Source: Lichenicoccus roseus (GTDB lineage: Bacteria; Pseudomonadota; Alphaproteobacteria; Acetobacterales; Acetobacteraceae). From it: 64,000 nucleotides of DNA. Below are positions 51,001 through 54,461 of the stretch, in pieces. Below the pieces are notes generated by a model. It was not told the DNA's origin. It saw only the letters and a list, made by a program, of their open reading frames with translations, and did not search any database. The translations under genes and the position numbers were made by a program. Every line of letters begins with the position of its first letter. Positions within the stretch are counted from its first letter, which is position 1. The stretch covers positions 186,001 through 250,000 of the forward strand of contig NZ_VCDI01000005.1 in assembly GCF_005844085.1 (NCBI RefSeq), given 5' to 3'.

Positions 51001-52129
51001 CGGCGTCGGCGCCATTGCTGTTGCTGAACGTAATATGCGTACTCAACGAAGTCGTGACGCCCCCGGTCTCGGTCGCCGTGATGGTCACGGCATCGGTGCC
51101 ACCAGGCGTGGGGCCGGCGCCGCCGATGCCGTCGCTGTAGGTGACCATGCGGGCCAGGCCCTGCACCGCCGCGTCAGTGACAAGCGCGCTGGTGAAGCTG
51201 ATCAGGAAGTCGTCGGTGCCCGCGCCGCTGACAGAGCCGATCGGGTCGGCGGTGGTGCCGTTGCCTAGAGAGACCGTGCCCCCGGAAGATACCGACAAGG
51301 CGCCCGCGACAACGGAAGCCGTTCCCGTCCGGGCAATGTCGAGGGCGTCGCTGGCGGTGTTGTCGGTGGTACGGAACTCCAGCGAGCCCCCGGTGTAGTT
51401 GCCGCTCTCGGTGTAGACGCCAGCCTCGGTCACGGCGATGATGGTGTCGACAGCTACCGGGCTACCGGAAATATCGTAGTTGACCGTGTAGTTGACGGCG
51501 TAGTTGCCGCCGGCGGGCTCCGGGGTGATGGTGACCGGCGACAGCAGCACGCCGTCATACGCGGTGACCGCGATGGCGGAGGTGGCGACCGGCGCGGTGG
51601 AGGCTTCGAGGTTCCAGTTGCCGCCCAGCGACGCGCTTCCGGTGAGGTCGGTCGAGGCGGCCACCACGTCGCCGGTGATGGCGGACAAACCGTTGATGAA
51701 GTGTTGCCCGGTGCTGCCCTGTGCGGTGTCGCAGCCGTACAGCAGGATGTCGCCCTGCGGCTTCAACGCGGCGCTTATTTCGGCGAGACTGGCGCTCTGC
51801 GAGGCGAGCGTCGCGTCATCCAGGGTTTCGGTGCCGAGCGTCACCGCGCCGGTCGTGCCGTGGCTCATGATGTGGACCGCATCGAGGCCGGTGATGTTGT
51901 TCGCGGCGAGAAAACTGGCGATTTCCTGCACGCCGTTGCCGTGGCCGTTGAACAGCACCACTTCCGCGCCCGGACGCTGCGCTGCCGCTTCGAGTGCGAG
52001 AGTGGCTGCATCCGCGACACTCGAGTCGACGAAGACGATTTCCCTCTTGCCGCCATCCTTCGCCGGGTCGAGCGGTGCGACCATCGTGGCATCGGAGTAG
52101 GCGTTCAGGTCGGTGTCGATCGCAGTCAT
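27074..52129 (-). CDS. Giant Ig-like-repeat adhesin with RTX-like C-terminus (type I secreted)
   Basis: One uninterrupted frame of 8,351 codons encodes a protein of very roughly 0.8 MDa. In order: residues about 28-190 resemble the DUF4347 domain (REIVFVDSS, VVLFNGHGNG, HIMSHG, ILLYGCDTAQGSTG); about 475-658 resemble a C-type lectin domain (WDDAEVAASQQT, GYLATVTSASENSFI, WNDL); two or three divergent Ig-like domains follow. Then come about 17 family-A repeats, 12 family-B repeats, about 40 further family-A repeats, and a Gly/Asp-rich tail with RTX-type nonapeptides (GGAGNDTVW, GGSGHDTMF), ending in ITGFKTGSDTIAL. There is no Sec signal, and I find only one cysteine. The architecture fits type I secretion and surface adhesion or biofilm formation. 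The ATG at 52129 has GGAG about 8 bp upstream. No T1SS transporter genes are nearby. Confidence 0.9.
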   Translation of the reverse strand: MTAIDTDLNAYSDATMVAPLDPAKDGGKREIVFVDSSVADAATLALEAAAQRPGAEVVLFNGHGNGVQEIASFLAANNITGLDAVHIMSHGTTGAVTLGTETLDDATLASQSASLAEISAALKPQGDILLYGCDTAQGSTGQHFINGLSAITGDVVAASTDLTGSASLGGNWNLEASTAPVATSAIAVTAYDGVLLSPVTITPEPAGGNYAVNYTVNYDISGSPVAVDTIIAVTEAGVYTESGNYTGGSLEFRTTDNTASDALDIARTGTASVVAGALSVSSGGTVSLGNGTTADPIGSVSGAGTDDFLISFTSALVTDAAVQGLARMVTYSDGIGGAGPTPGGTDAVTITATETGGVTTSLSTHITFSNSNGADAAPTLTLNAPASATDIVIAGSAQVVDPGLTLAGGTMTAASVVVQNFQAGDVLGYTNAGSLTGSFSTSTGVLTVTGNGTTAQYQSFLQGVTFGTTSAVTTPRSISFVAGSGLYDSANGHFYEYIPSAGLTWDDAEVAASQQTLYGMQGYLATVTSASENSFIQMKLTSTGWMGASDAPLSPTNSTDTSSLAIGHWHWVTGPEGLTVGTDGLPGSYFFQETAGAGSDRPWPSAGGGGVDVNGNYESFNPGEPNDSTGESYAEYYQDGSWNDLPDGANLPGYVVEFGGMPTDPTLNFTANATVDVTAVTVSQPLLAAASDSGSSSSDGVTRNTTATFTGTATANALVTLYVGSTVLASGSADSGGAWSIVTSLVQGAYVVTAKATFGGVTSSASAATNVTIDTTDPTVAIGAIGPITVGDAAGGTSGTTPTISGTVSDFSPAGMTVVVTTDGVSHAATVTGGVWSFIEPTALSHGPHSVTLAATDLAGNVSLPGPTTTLVVDAPPTVGNLPGLSQQLVANTETIQWTEGTRTTLNQQLYSSDSDSDPATWSIATQAAHGTATVSATGLVGYTAIAGQTAADSFVVAVTDGFGGTATETISTSIIPAAPGSVILDPDSDSSGGSDITDLNRPLVTGTGDVGDTITLYNGSTVLGSTTVLGDGTWSVRPALPLADAAYNLTATQTDAAYSVSALSTPLAVTIETVAPTPGVLVLAPASDSGVKLDSITNVTDPVITGTGGIGDSIALSDDGNVVGVALVDQSGTWALPLSGLSDGLHVLTAVDTDVAGDASATSPALNLHIVTSTAAPGALALAQASDTGFSNSDDITKVTTPTISGTGVDGDVVTLRDGATIVGSATVAAGAWAITTTSLAAATHTLTSTETDVAGNVSVVSTGLTLTIDSTMPAATSTPVLDHASDSGAPGANTTNHASPLITGTGIIGDLVTLNDGGTVLGSATVTAGGTWGITPGTPLGIGLHTLTSTETEIAGNVSVASGPLALTIETSTPPPAGLTLATASDSGTSHSDRITNITTPVITGTGANGDVVTLFEGTTSLGSALVTAGAWSITSASLADGQHTLTATETDAANNISPVSVTPLVVTIETSTTAPDGLTLYPDSDSGTKLDDITNVTIPVITGTGANGDVVTLYEGSTSLGSALVTAGAWSITSSTLTPGAHTLTATETDAAGNSSAVSTTLTVNIENTLPLPTSTPLLDSHSDTGTSHGDGITSVTQPLITGTGVVGDVVRLYDTGNVLVGSGTVTAGGTWGITPGTPLAAGTYSLTTTETDVAGNISPVSAAFALIIETSTTAPTGLILAPGSDTGAAGDDITDNTTPFINGSGATGDVVTLYDAVAGIVGSGAVTGGAWSIMTSTLAPGPHTLTATETDAAGNTSVVSTALGLTIDTDIPATTSTPVLDAGSDSGSSNSDNITKVATPLITGTGVSGDVVRLYDATSTLLGSSTVTNLGTWAITSAHLTDGVHSLTSTETSTAGDVSLASGALSLTIDTAIQAPPAGLTLASTSDSGFSSSDDITNITTPVITGTGVTGDVVTLHDGLGASIGSATVANGAWTIMTTALGDGPHTLIANETDVAGNLSLASATPLVVTIDTVAPAAPSGLSLFVTDDSGAHGDGITNVTTPRIDGNGIFGDLVTLYDAGTAVGSATVDGPGHWSVTSTALLAGVYSLTATQTDVAGNVSAASAPFALTVETLAPPPAGLTLAATSDSGISDSDDITNVTTPVITGTGVTGDVVTLLDGINNLGNATVVGGAWSITSAALGVGAHTLTATQTDPATNVSVASAPLVVTIESVALPPAGLALDPLSDSGISSTDRITNVATPVINGTGDTGDVVTLYDGGSNAVGSGLVTAGAWSIMTTTLAAGLHTLTATETDAAGNVSTASTTPLVLDIVTSTAAPGLLTLAPNSDSGTKLDHITRITTPVITGTGVIGDVVTLHDLGNSVGSATVSGGGTWSITTSTLAAGVNTLSATETDVAGNVSQASPSLALTIVTSTLAPRAPTLSPASDSGFSNIDGITNVTRPLITGTGLAGDTVTLRDGATTVGLALVGAGGTWSAITSTLGAGPHVLTATEKDVAGNISTASPALNLTIDTTIPVAASTPVLAVASDTGVTGDSTTNLTTPVIGGSGVSGDLVTLYEGSAVLGTATVVNSAWAITSSVLTPGTHTLTDTQTEIAGNVSVASGALTLVVDTTIPVAASAPVLSVGSDSGVSSSDNITNVTRPTITGTGLYGDVVTLLDGSVGVGSIAVASDNTWSITSSLLAEGLHSLTTIQTDYAGNVSPASAALTVTVDTTAPAVPVITSHALTNAPAPVLTGTAETDDTVSVTVDGVTYSAVATGGFWSVDLATATPVSGLPVILNTNGANTVSVSANDPAGNPSATAATQTLVIDTTAPAVPAITSAGLTHIAAPVLTGTAETDDTVSVTVDGVTYSAVATGGLWSVDLATVTPVSGLPVILNTNGANTVSVSATDPAGNPSLTAATQTLVIDTTAPAVPVITSHALTNVVAPVLTGTAETGDTVSVTVAGATYSTTATNGSWSIDLGSAHPVSGTLVLAENGANTVSVSAIDPAGNPSATAATQTLVIDTTAPVVPAITSAALTDVPAPVLTGTAEAGDTVTVIVAGATYSAITNGGLWSVDLATPPASGTLLLNINGANSVSVTSTDPAGNHSPNATQTLVIDTTAPVIPTITSAALTNVAAPLLAGTAEAGDTVSVVVAGATYSFITSTNTWSVNLASAVPTSGTLALVANGTNLVSVTSTDPAGNLSSIATQTLVIDTTAPVIPTITSAALTDAPAPVLTGTAEAGDTVTVVVAGATYSTTATSGSWSIDLGSAHVASGTLALAENGANSVSVISSDTAGNISPIATQTLVIDTTAPVVPTITSAALSDAPAPVLTGTAEAGDTVSVIVAGATYSFITSTNTWSVNLASAVPTSGTLALVGNGTNLVSVTSTDPAGNLSSIATQTLTIDTTAPVIPTITSAALTDAPAPVLTGTAEVGDTVSVIVAGATYSFITSTNTWSVNLASAVPTSGTLALVANGTNLVSVTSTDPAGNLSSIATQTLVIDTTAPVVPTITSAALTDAPAPVLTGTAETGDTVTVTIAGATYSTIATSGAWSVNLANALPASGPLALNVNGTNAVSVSATDPAGNPAAAGATQILTIDTTAPVVPAITSAILAKVAAPTLTGTAETGDTVSVTVGGAIYSTIAASGTWSVNLASALPASGTLALNVNGTNAVSVSATDPAGNPASAGATQILTIDTTAPVVPTITSHALTNAPAPVLTGTAEAGDTVSVTIAGATYSAINSGGIWSVDLATLPASGTLLLNINGANTVSVTSTDPAGNHSPVAIQTLTIDTTAPVVPAITSAALTNVAAPLLAGTAETGDTVSVTVAGATYSTIATSSGWSVDLASAAPTSGHLALNTNGTNTVSVSATDPAGNPAPSAATQTLTIDTTIPPAPLALTLSSLSDTGVQGDNVTSVTTPVITGTGISGDVVTLRDGNTSVGSAIVSGGIWSVTTSPLAAGLNTLTATETDLAGNVSPASALLTLNIVTSTPAPTLTLSAGSDSGFSNSDGITNVTTPIVTGTGSAGDTVTIRDNGSAVGLALVGGNGVWSAITTPLAAGPHTLTATEVDVASNVSTVAPALSLTIDTTIPVAPTGLTLLPASDSGSSNGDRITNFTTPTITGTGISGDLVTLYDGSTSVGTATVVDNTWTITTTSLAAGQRTLTSTETEIAGNVSLPSASLGLTIDTAIPSAPAGLTLSYASDSGTKGDFITNDTTPVITGSGVTGDVVTLYDGSTSVGSATVVAGAWTIMTGTLAAAPHILTGTETDIAGNVSLSSGLLALTIDSTLPAAPSGLTLLPASDSGTKGDFITSNTNPVITGSGVSGDHVTLLDGSTNVGTATVVNGAWSIISATLAPGPHTLTSTETDFTGSASLASGSLTLAIDTTIPATPSGLTLSPATDSGPQGDGITNATAPIITGTGDTGDVVTLYDGSTDVGSAIVANGGWTIQSATLAAGVYPLTATETDAAGNVSLASTPLGLTIDRTIPAIPSTPVLNAGSDSGTSGDNITSHTTPRFDGTGVAGDIVTVLDAGISIGSAVVAVGGAWAVTANAPLAAGTHTLTSFQTEVAGNVSPTSAALSLIIETSTPKPAGLTLASASDTGVKGDNTTSDTTPTITGTGTSGDVVTLRDNTAVVGSAVVTGSGWTITTSTLSSGANVLTATETDAAGNVSDVSDQLSLSIDTTLPAAPSGLALSLASDTGVTGDGTTNVRTPVITGSGDNGDLVTLSDGSTAVGSATVANGIWAITTTSLAAGSHSLTSTQTDYVGNVSVASAPLVISIDTTIQPPTSDLTLAPASDSGAHGDFITNDTTPVFTGIGVSGDTVTLLDGGLSIGTAIAGLGGAFLITGSAALAAGQHTLTTTQTDIAGNVSVASAPLVISIDTTIQPPTSGLTLAPASDSGAPGDFITNVTTPSITGTGVEGDTVTLLDGGAAIGTATVAPGGAWSVAGSTALAAGSHTLTTTETDIAGNTSVASAPLVITIDTARPAAPSGLALSALSDSGVPGDQVTNATTPVITGTGVAGDTVTLLDGGVAIGTALVGDNGQWSVRSTATLVAGPHTLTTTQTDIAGNVSSASLPFTLVIETTAPAPAGLTLAIASDTGNSHSDGITSVATPIVNGTGASGDVVTLHDGGTTLGSAIVNGGLWSITSTTLAVGTHTLTGTEADAAGNVSDVSSPLVLTIETLAAPPDGLALAFASDTGIKGDSITGVGTPAISGTGANGDVVTLHDGSTSVGSATVAGGVWTITTSALANGAHLLTSTETDLAGNVSLASGSLVVTIKTSTPAPGVLTLLPASDSGVAGDRITNVTTPTITGTGENNDVVTLHDGSTAVGSATVVGGVWSITTSALAAGPHTLTGTETDVAGNVSTASGSLVLNIDNLAPAPTSAPTLAPASDTGVLLDDITNNSMPSITGTGVAGDTVTLLDGGIAIGTALVAVNGNWSVSGTAALAAGQHTLTTTQTDIAGNVSAAAGPLLLTIDNTTPALSSVPALQSGSDSGLQGDNLTNVATPVITGTGVSGDVVTLYDGSTDVGSTAVVDGTWAITTTTLSAGLHSLTSTQTDYAGNVSPASGALALAIDTTLPSATSALTLASASDSGAAGDDITNATRPAITGTGVAGDTVTLLDAGISIGTAMVGLDGSWSISGTAALAVGPHTLTTTQTDTVGNVSAASTPLVLTIETVATAPAGVTLSPDSDSGTKLDNITRTSTPVITGTGTSGDVVTLLDGITPVGTATVTGGAWSITSTLLADGVHTLTSTETDLAGNISPASASLQVTIDSFAAAPAGLTLDPGSDSGLPDGNVTNVAIPVIDGTGTSGDVVTLYDGTTSVGTTTVVGGAWAITSTTLTNGVHALTATETDAAGNISGASPTPLLLTIDNTTPATPSAPVLAVGSDSGTVGDNITNFTSPLITGTGVSGDVVTLYDGDSTVVGTATVIGGNWEITGSTPLANGLHTLTSTETDLAGTVSLVSGALALTIDSTAPVNILAPVLDPGSDSGTKGDDITKVTTPMFTGTGTTGDLVTLYDGTASVGTATVAGDGTWAITSTVLAAGAHSLTTIETNIAGTVSGTSGPLVLTIDTTVQAPPAGLALAAASDSGTQGDGITSDTTPFIDGTGVAGDIVTLLDGGVSIGTATVADDGTWSATGIVALAGGLHTLTSTETDVAGNVSAVSASLGLTIETSTPAPAGLTLALSSDSGVTGDDITKITTPVIDGTGTSGDVVTLYDGGTSIGTGTVAGDGSWAITSANLAVGPHSLTATETDVAGNPSAASAPLGVTIQISTPAPTGLMLSVASDSGVTGDNTTSDTTPVISGIGTFGDVVTLFEGGTSIGSPVTVAEDGTWSITSSPLAAGQHTLTSIETDAAGNASGVSGSLVVTIETTALPPDNLALAAASDSGTRGDHITRVTTPIITGTGTSGDVVTLFDGSATVGSATVAGGVWSITSGTLAEGGHTLTSTQTDVAGNVSAASGSLSLTIDTSSPAIPSTPVLDPGSDSGAVGRDFTNNTTPVITGTGVSGDVVTLYDGGTGVLGSALVDGDGAWTITSTLLAAGPHTLTSTQTDAAGNGSTASGSLLLTIETSAMAPSGLALSITSDSGVTGDGITNVTSPVITGTGVNGDVVTLHDGSASVGSTTVADGIWAIESTTLAAGPHSLTATATDLANNISGASDPLALSIDTTVQPPTSAPTLSPDSDSGTKGDGITNINTPVITGTGVAGDTVTLLDGGISIGTATVAIDGTWSVTGSVPLAAGSHSLTTTETDVAGNISAASRPLALVIDTTLPAAPSVPMLADASDSGAKGDNTTNLTTPVVTGTGTAGDTVTLLDGNLSIGTALVDNTGAWSVTSSFLSDGVHSLTSTETDIAGNSSPASGSLSLTIDTATPATPSGLALDPGSDSGTAGDGITNVTTPVITGSGVDGDVVTLYDGISHVVGSATVTDGAWTIKATALTAGKNNLSSTETDAAGNVSLRSSTPLVVTIDTLLPGAASTPVLSLASNSGSTLDNTTNVATPVITGTGTAGDVVNLLDNGLSIGTALVDNTGAWTITSKSLADGVHSLTSIETDNVGNVSPASTALLLTIDSVLPGPASTPVLSLASNSGSTLDNTTNVATPVITGTGAAGDVVNLLDGTNSIGTATVDNTGAWTITSSFLADGVHSLTSIETDSIGNISPASTALLLTIDSVLPGPASTPVLSLASNSGSTLDSTTNVATPVITGTGTAGDTVTLLDGTISIGTALVDNTGAWTITSKSLADGVHSLRSIETDSVGNISPASAALLLTIDTVLPAASSIPVLSLASNSGSTLDNTTNVTTPVITGTGTAGDVVNLLDGTISIGTATVDNTGAWTITSKSLADGVHSLTSIETDSIGNISPASTALLLTIDTVLPAASSIPVLSLASNSGSTLDNITNVTTPVITGTGTAGDTVTLLDGTNSIGTATVDNTGAWTITSKSLADGVHSLTSIETDSIGNISPASTAFLLTIDTVLPAVSSTPVLSLASNSGSTLDNTTNVTTPVITGTGTAGDVVNLLDGTISIGTALVDNTGIWSVTSSPLAAGSHTLTTTETDSAGNVSAPFGSLVLTIDTAIPETPSTAVLDPSSDTGLAGDDITSMTMPLITGTGVAGDIVTLLDGSHPIGSATVDVNGNWSVTSTPLAAGPHSLTSTETDIAGNVSVASTALVLIIDTAHPAAPSTPVLSPASDSGVTGDNTTNATTPVITGTGVTGDTVTLMDGGSSIGSATVDINGAWAITSLLLADGPHSLTGTETDVAGNVSAASAPLVLMIDTVTPVAASTPVLSPASDSGVAGDDITNVTTPVITGTGVVGDTVQLLDGGTLVGTAIVGGDASWSIVTSALADGSHALTTVQLDPTGNQSPASTALTLEIDNIAPAATSLNQTAATGLVGAALVGSTVTLSSGDTTLATLDTDAGGNWGFRPSTLAAGSYTLTATVTDTVGNVSAASGTLAVIVAADHSFTVSATVDGLPSASAYSNTDMLLTQVATQPDASVIEQNFTPSGALIAATTKNSIGWVTQTVTPTSTVRNIYDTTGLLIGTVSEAGSATGIAPANYLTAASSGGASTVTDATPNTISLSSGNQALLLGGSDTVQIGRGDDTITAGGAASVSAGSGNLTFYGGVGVSTVSGGSGSATISGGSGGGQFAGGSRGSNLLVAGSGNTTLNGGSGGSNVMFGGTGNTTIVGGSAGQDTIVGGSGTGSIVTGRADVVFTGSGQSTIYGSTGGSNTVIGDGNDEIVGNGGHNAFFGGSGHDTMFAGDGGNALIAGTGTSVMVGGSGSTDFIGSAGAASVYGGAGNDTVWSGTGEMNATLGNGADTIILQPGAAAIVGGTGADLYDVINGNAGGHDVITGFKTGSDTIALYGYALPTTITVSGGNTMLGLSDGTTITLLGVSHLPPGAVV
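27110..28110 (-). repeat. Gly/Asp-rich RTX-like C-terminal region of the adhesin
   Basis: This stretch encodes about 330 residues of Gly-Ser-rich short repeats. Some fit the Ca2+-binding GGxGxDxux pattern (GRGDDTIT, GNGADTII, GGTGADLYD), whereas many lack the aspartate (GGSGSATIS). The last 60 residues (HDVITGFKTGSDTIALYGYAL) look like a type I secretion C-terminal signal region. Confidence 0.75.
28650..40640 (-). repeat. Family-A Ig-like repeat array, about 40 units of ~300 bp
   Basis: The units are close to 100 codons each. The consensus has SDSG near the start, TPVITGTG, a GDVVTLxDG strand, AWxIT, LxxGxHxLTxTETDxAGNVS and a final LxLTID. About 40 units follow one another without linker. 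Unit length is so regular that matching bases recur every 300 bp for long stretches. Confidence 0.9.
29560..31360 (-). repeat. Six near-identical 300-bp units within the family-A array
   Basis: Six consecutive units begin with PVLSLASNSGSTLD and differ at only a few bases per 300 bp. Equivalent positions at 29881, 30181, 30481, 30781 and 31081 are almost the same over 60 bases. This indicates recent tandem amplification or gene conversion inside an otherwise diverged array. Confidence 0.88.
40640..44106 (-). repeat. Family-B Ig-like repeat array, 12 units of ~290 bp
   Basis: Twelve units of about 96-98 codons start with DTTAPVVPxITSAALT and contain APVLTGTAEAGDTVSV, ATYSxxATxGxWSVDL, NGxNxVSVxxTDPAGN and TQTLVIDT. 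They are clearly different from family A in sequence and slightly shorter, but share the strand pattern of bacterial Ig-like domains. The block lies between two family-A arrays. Confidence 0.9.
44107..49210 (-). repeat. N-terminal family-A Ig-like repeat array, about 17 units
   Basis: Seventeen units of about 100 codons of the SDSG...TPVITGTG type occur here. They are more diverged from each other than those of the C-terminal array. The first units (DPDSDSSGGSDITDLNRP) are the least regular. Confidence 0.88.
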
Positions 52130-52915
52130 CGGAAGATCTCCGTCAGGGCGTTAGGCGGAAGGGCGGATTATCGTGTGACAGAACGTTCCCTGACCGGATC
52201 GGCGACGTTCAGCAGCATGCCGACGGTTCTGGGTGAGCCCCGATGACGTTTCCTGCCGCGCACGGGCAGGAAGATCGGGTCTGGCGGCAAGGCACGGCGT
52301 CCCGGACCGGGCACGGTCTCCCCGGAGGACGTTGCATTTATCGATTGAGATGACTTTCCCGTCTTGTGACGGCTACCAAGTCATTGCGCGCTGCGCGTTC
52401 CGAACGGGTCCGCCGCAGCGCCGGTCTATCGTTTATGTTCCGGACACGCAACTTTTATCAGGAGGCCGTATTGACTCCATCTAAAGGTGCGTTTCCGTAT
52501 TTTATAGGTGTGGGATGGATCAATGGGATTCCTCTCCGTAACCGCCGAGGTCGTGAAGATCCATCGGATCATGCGACAGGCATCGACAGAGTGCCAGTCA
52601 GCAGGATGCTCGATCGCCTTCGGTAAACAAGAACGACCACCCGCCTGTCCTCGGGCTGGAGACCTGAACAACACGCAATGTCGCGATGTCGTCGCCGCGG
52701 CGGCGCGATCGGTCGATGAACGATGGCCGAGGGATCGCCGGCCGGGCGCGGGCCCGGGTCGGAGACCTTGCGGGATCGCCGGCCGTCGCCTAGCTGCACG
52801 GCGTGGTGGGTCAGGAAGCGGATGATGAGCGCAACGGTGGCGTTGGATGCGGGCGGACTGGTCGGCAGCGCCATGGCCGCCTGCGTGCCGGCCACCTGAT
52901 CCCGTGGCCCCGGAC
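52130..52915. other. 786-bp region without a convincing gene, upstream of the adhesin and the IclR gene
   Basis: This is the only long gap in the window. On the minus strand it must carry the adhesin promoter; ATTATC at 52167-52172 (GATAAT on the minus strand) could be a -10 box, but I see no good -35. A pocket at about 52425-52510 is much richer in A+T than its surroundings. It holds AGGAGG at 52460-52465 placed 5 bp before a TTG at 52471, which would open a frame of about 51 codons to 52626. That peptide has no recognisable features, so I do not call it a gene. The rest shows nothing I can interpret. Confidence 0.5.
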
Positions 52916-53692
52916 ATGGACAAGCAAGCAGAGGATCGTCGTGATTTCGTGGAGGCGCTGGCACGCGGGCTGGACATCCTGGTGGTGTGCGCGAATGCCC
53001 CGAACGGTATCCGCCTGGCTGATGTCGCCAGGCAGACCGGCACGACGCGGGCCAGCGCGCGGCGGTCACTGCTGACCCTGGCGGCGAAAGGTTTCCTGGT
53101 TGCCGACGAGGGCGGCTTCCGCCTGACCCCGAAGGTGCTGACGCTGGCCGCACCCTTGCTGTCGGCGCCGTTGCCGCGGCTGGCGCAGCCGATCCTGGAC
53201 CAGCTCAGCGCCAGGTTCGGCGAGAGCTTTTCGCTCGCGGCGCTGGCGGGACAGGACATCGTGTACCTGGCGCGCTCGGAGGCGCGGCGCATTATCGCGC
53301 TCGACCTCACCGTGGGATCGCGCCTGCCGGCCTGGTGCACCTCGATGGGACGGGTCCTGATCGCCGGGCTGCCGCCGCATGAGCGCGAGGCGCTGCTGCC
53401 GGACACGCTGGTTTTACGGACGCCGAGGACGATCACCGACCGACGGTCGCTGCTTGCCGTGCTGGAGCAGGTCGGGCGCGACGGCTACTGCCTGCTCGAC
53501 GAGGAGCTGGAACAGGGCCTGAGGTCGCTCGCGGTGCCGGTCCGGCATCCGGATGGGCGGGTCGCGGCGGCGTTGAACGTCAGCACGCAGACGGCGCGGA
53601 CCGATCGCGACACGCTTCTGCAGCAGGTGCTGCCGGCACTGGACGAAGCAGCCCGGTCGATCGCGCCAGCCATCCCGGGTCAGCGTTCGTGA
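52916..53692 (+). CDS. IclR-family regulator (PcaR/PcaU-like)
   Basis: This is a transcriptional regulator of 258 residues. An N-terminal winged helix-turn-helix covers about residues 11-70 (EALARGLDILVVCANAPNGIRLADVARQTGTTRASARRSLLTL). The IclR effector domain follows (SLAALAGQDIVYLARSE, GSRLPAWCTSMGRVLIAGL, DGYCLLDEELEQGLRSLAVPV). The GSRLPAWCTSMGRVL stretch is typical of the PcaR/PcaU subgroup, which responds to beta-ketoadipate or protocatechuate. The pcaIJF genes follow directly in the same direction, and a palindrome precedes pcaI, so control of those genes is likely. ATG 52916 was chosen because it gives the normal IclR N-terminus. Confidence 0.85.
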   Translation: MDKQAEDRRDFVEALARGLDILVVCANAPNGIRLADVARQTGTTRASARRSLLTLAAKGFLVADEGGFRLTPKVLTLAAPLLSAPLPRLAQPILDQLSARFGESFSLAALAGQDIVYLARSEARRIIALDLTVGSRLPAWCTSMGRVLIAGLPPHEREALLPDTLVLRTPRTITDRRSLLAVLEQVGRDGYCLLDEELEQGLRSLAVPVRHPDGRVAAALNVSTQTARTDRDTLLQQVLPALDEAARSIAPAIPGQRS

Positions 53693-53721
53693 CTTGATCA
53701 CCGGCCGACCAGGACCGATAA

Positions 53722-53757
53722 TGTGCGCCTTGCGACGGTTTGTTCGCTAGGCGCACA
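53722..53757. promoter_or_regulatory. 36-bp palindrome upstream of pcaI, probable regulator operator
   Basis: TGTGCGCC at 53722-53729 pairs perfectly with GGCGCACA at 53750-53757. GCGA at 53732-53735 pairs with TCGC at 53744-53747 on the same centre. Over the outer 14 bp of each arm, 13 positions match. It ends 5 bp before the GGGAGG ribosome site of pcaI and lies after the IclR stop. An IclR-type operator is the likely role; a transcript hairpin is the alternative. Confidence 0.65.
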
Positions 53758-53773
53758 AACTTGGGAGGAATGG

Positions 53774-54454
53774 ATGATCGACAAGCGTGTGGGCGATCTC
53801 GCGGCGGCGCTGGAAGGCGTCGGCGACGGCGCAACGGTCATGGTTGGCGGCTTCGGCTCGGTCGGGCAGCCGAACGCCCTGATCGAGGCGCTCATCGAGC
53901 AGGGCGCGCGCGACCTCACCATCGTCGCCAACAATGCAGGCGCCGGACGCGTGGGGCTGGCGCGGTTGATGGAAGCCGGCCGGGTCCGCAAGATCATCTG
54001 CTCGTTCCCGCGTTCGGCGGGCTCGGTGGTATTCGAGGAGCTGTTCAAGGCCGGCAGGCTGGAGCTGGAGATCGTGCCGCAAGGCACGCTGGCCGAACGC
54101 ATACGCGCCGCCGGCGCCGGCATACCGGCCTTCTTCACCGCGACCGGGTACGGAACCAGGCTCGGCGAGAACAAGGAGGTTCGCGAGTTTCGCGGCCGGC
54201 ACTACATTCTCGAGGAGTCGCTGCCCGCCGACGTGGCGCTGGTCGAGGCATGGCGCGCCGATCGCTGGGGCAACTGCGTGTATCGCAAGAGTGGCCGTAA
54301 CTTCAACGCCATCATGGCGACGGCGGCCGCACTGACCATCGTGCAGACACAGCATGTCGCAGCACTCGGCGAGATCGATCCGGAGGCGGTCGTCACTCCG
54401 GGGATATTCGTCGACCGGGTGGTCCATGTTCCCTATGGCGATCCGCAGGGGTGA
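53774..54454 (+). CDS. pcaI: 3-oxoadipate CoA-transferase subunit A
   Basis: With PcaJ this enzyme transfers CoA from succinyl-CoA to beta-ketoadipate. The 226-residue subunit has the CoA-transferase subunit A start VGGFGSVGQPNALIEAL, the stretch TIVANNAGAGRVGLARLMEAG, and PAFFTATGYGTRLGENKEVREF with ILEESLPADVALVEAWRADRWGN. The ATG at 53774 follows GGGAGG at 53763-53768. It forms an operon with pcaJ (7-bp gap) and pcaF. Related ScoA/AtoD enzymes use acetoacetate; the thiolase and PcaR-type neighbours favour beta-ketoadipate. Confidence 0.9.
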   Translation: MIDKRVGDLAAALEGVGDGATVMVGGFGSVGQPNALIEALIEQGARDLTIVANNAGAGRVGLARLMEAGRVRKIICSFPRSAGSVVFEELFKAGRLELEIVPQGTLAERIRAAGAGIPAFFTATGYGTRLGENKEVREFRGRHYILEESLPADVALVEAWRADRWGNCVYRKSGRNFNAIMATAAALTIVQTQHVAALGEIDPEAVVTPGIFVDRVVHVPYGDPQG

Positions 54455-54461
54455 GAGACGC

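Noticed and set aside
26566-52129. Genomic island bounded by tRNA-Arg with the adhesin as cargo
   Set aside because: I found no second copy of the tRNA 3' end, no integrase and no mobility genes. The base composition of the adhesin is explained by its repeats.
52508-52825. Short plus-strand frame of about 105 codons
   Set aside because: It has no ribosome site, its translation is Arg/Gly-rich without features, and the composition matches random coding in GC-rich DNA.
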